From: Proteobacteria bacterium CAG:495
Lineage (GTDB): Bacteria > Pseudomonadota > Alphaproteobacteria > RF32 > CAG-239
Reading direction: 5' to 3'
Length of the DNA stretch: 7,292 nucleotides
Assembly (NCBI GenBank): GCA_000432275.1
Contig: HF995283.1
Span: 37,715 to 45,006, forward strand
Shown: piece by piece, positions 6,254-7,292 of the stretch
How positions within the stretch are numbered: position 1 is the first letter of the stretch
Layout of the letters: each line of letters starts with the position of its first letter
Translations under genes and position numbers: made by a program
Notes under the pieces: generated by a model
Seen by the model: the letters and a program-made list of their open reading frames with translations, nothing else
Databases searched by the model: none
What the model was told of the DNA's origin: nothing

Positions 6254-7292
6254 CTACTCGGCAGCAACATCTCCACCCTGTTGCTCCTGCATCTGGCGCA
6301 TCAGCTGCATTCTTTTGATGCGGGCAGAACGAATACGCTCGAGTTTGGCCTGGTCGCTTTCTTCCAGACGACGCTCCATCTCTTCCGCCGCCTGAATTGC
6401 GGCATCACGACTTTGTTCAGCCTCGGCAGCAGCTACTTCTTCTTGTTTCCGCTCCTCAGCTTCTCGCTGCAAAGCTTCCTGTCCGGCGCGAAAAGCCGCA
6501 GCCCTGCTTTCCATTTCTGCACGAGCCTGGGCGCTGGCCTCCTCCATTTGGCGTTGTTCAGCCCCTTCGCTGATTTCCTCGGCATGCTCTTCATCCTCTT
6601 GTTCAAGACGATTTTCAAGCGAATTATCCGTGGTCAGAGCATAATAGCGTTGTTGAGCCGTGGTACGGAGACGGATTTGTTCATCGATTACCTTTTGAGC
6701 ATCGACAGCTTCCTGCTGTTTCTGACGGGCAGCATCCGCTGCTTGCTGTGCCGCGGCAATATCGGCAGGATTATTGGTTTGAGCTGCAACAGCCGCCAAC
6801 CGGGCCGCTTCATTGGAGGCTGCACGCGCCTCTTCGGTTTTGACCTTAGCCGCTTTTTGTGCTTCTTCCACAGCAGCTTCGGCAGCCTGAACTTCTACCG
6901 CAGCCGTAGCGGCGACCGTAGGCTCATCACCAGATGTTGTGTCGATTGTACCCAAATCGTTAGCAACCGCAACAGGAGTTCGTACCGCAGCCCTTGCCGC
7001 TATAGCCTGTCGGGCAGCCAAGGCCTGACGGCGGCGTTCCTGCGCCGAATTTTCAGCAGCAGAAGGTTCGGCGGCGGCCGGAGCGGGTACTGCAGCAGGT
7101 TCCGGTTCAGCAGAGCGTGTGACACTTGCCGGTGTTTCCGCAACAGCATTATCCTCTTTTCCGCCGGTTGAAACTGCGGCGGGTGCAGTTGTTTTCGTCT
7201 CAACAATCTCAATTTCATTATATACAACGGGTTCCTCAGTAACCGCAGCACTACGCGACACTAACGGATTATTTGAACCGCCGTTGTCTGTC
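6254..7292 (-). CDS. Ala/Glu-rich coiled-coil protein, 5' end outside window
   Basis: The frame is open from the right edge to TAG at 6254-6256, giving 345 visible complete codons. A GTG at 7261-7259 could be read as a start, but no Shine-Dalgarno precedes it and the frame continues upstream with TDNGGSNNPL, so the true start is almost certainly beyond the window. Numbering from that GTG, the first 75 residues are Pro/Ala/Glu-rich and probably disordered; 74-92 and 121-205 are Ala-rich helices; 215-310 is a highly charged coiled coil; the end (305-324) is basic and amphipathic (KLERIRSARIKRMQLMRQM). There is no Cys, no Trp and no membrane segment in the visible part. Position before virB3 in a T4SS cluster makes a hydrophilic tail of a VirB6/TrbL-type membrane protein possible, since such tails occur in that family, but nothing visible proves it. 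The terminator just after it makes it the last gene of its transcript. Confidence 0.85.
   Translation of the reverse strand, partial: TDNGGSNNPLVSRSAAVTEEPVVYNEIEIVETKTTAPAAVSTGGKEDNAVAETPASVTRSAEPEPAAVPAPAAAEPSAAENSAQERRRQALAARQAIAARAAVRTPVAVANDLGTIDTTSGDEPTVAATAAVEVQAAEAAVEEAQKAAKVKTEEARAASNEAARLAAVAAQTNNPADIAAAQQAADAARQKQQEAVDAQKVIDEQIRLRTTAQQRYYALTTDNSLENRLEQEDEEHAEEISEGAEQRQMEEASAQARAEMESRAAAFRAGQEALQREAEERKQEEVAAAEAEQSRDAAIQAAEEMERRLEESDQAKLERIRSARIKRMQLMRQMQEQQGGDVAAE

Noticed and set aside
6245..7171. Plus-strand 308-codon open frame opposite the coiled-coil gene
   Set aside because: Its Leu/Ser/Phe/Arg-rich product is what an Ala/Glu-rich gene gives when read in antisense. It has no recognisable domain or ribosome-binding site, and it starts next to the terminator of the true gene.
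7259..7261. GTG as the start of the rightmost gene
   Set aside because: No Shine-Dalgarno upstream and the frame stays open to the window edge, so the codon is more likely an internal Val.

Overview
The window is one stretch of a type IV secretion (T4SS) gene cluster in which every supported gene lies on the minus strand, so transcription runs from high to low coordinates. The best anchors are a VirB4-family ATPase (Walker A GPTGQGKTT, Walker B LIMIDE) and, overlapping its start, a small two-helix VirB3-like protein. Secreted proteins with Sec-type signal peptides, a T4SS and Shine-Dalgarno initiation point to a Gram-negative bacterium. Moderate GC with lysine/glutamate-rich coiled coils and a virB3-virB4-virB5-like order would fit an alphaproteobacterium or other proteobacterium, on the chromosome, a plasmid or an integrative element. 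The sequence alone does not settle which.

Layout in transcription order (right to left): (1) 7292-6254, the 3' part of an Ala/Glu/Gln-rich coiled-coil protein whose start lies outside the window. (2) 6253-6096, a 158-base gap with a strong hairpin terminator (about 6182-6228) followed by a candidate promoter. (3) 6095-5805, virB3-like. (4) 5815-3383, virB4, starting at TTG inside the end of virB3. (5) 3382-3309, a short gap with a candidate extended -10 promoter and a consensus AGGAGG. (6) 3308-1332, a 658-residue exported protein with a VirB5-like N-terminus, a long coiled coil, a Ser/Gly linker, an acidic helical repeat array, an Arg-rich patch and a two-cysteine C-terminal domain. (7) 1313-720, a 197-residue exported protein that is essentially that two-cysteine domain alone. 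(8) 710 to the left edge, an exported coiled-coil protein resembling the N-terminal half of the 658-residue protein; it is cut by the window edge, possibly exactly at its stop codon.

The usual order virB3-virB4-virB5 supports reading genes 6 to 8 as an expanded, modular set of VirB5-position (minor pilin or pilus-tip) periplasmic proteins powered by the VirB4 ATPase. The most interesting signal is that the two downstream proteins look like the C-terminal and N-terminal modules of the 658-residue protein, each encoded separately. The C-terminal modules share C-x15-C spacing, a YSSxLALN motif and a PEEDE acidic tail. I do not recognise the C-terminal module as a named family.
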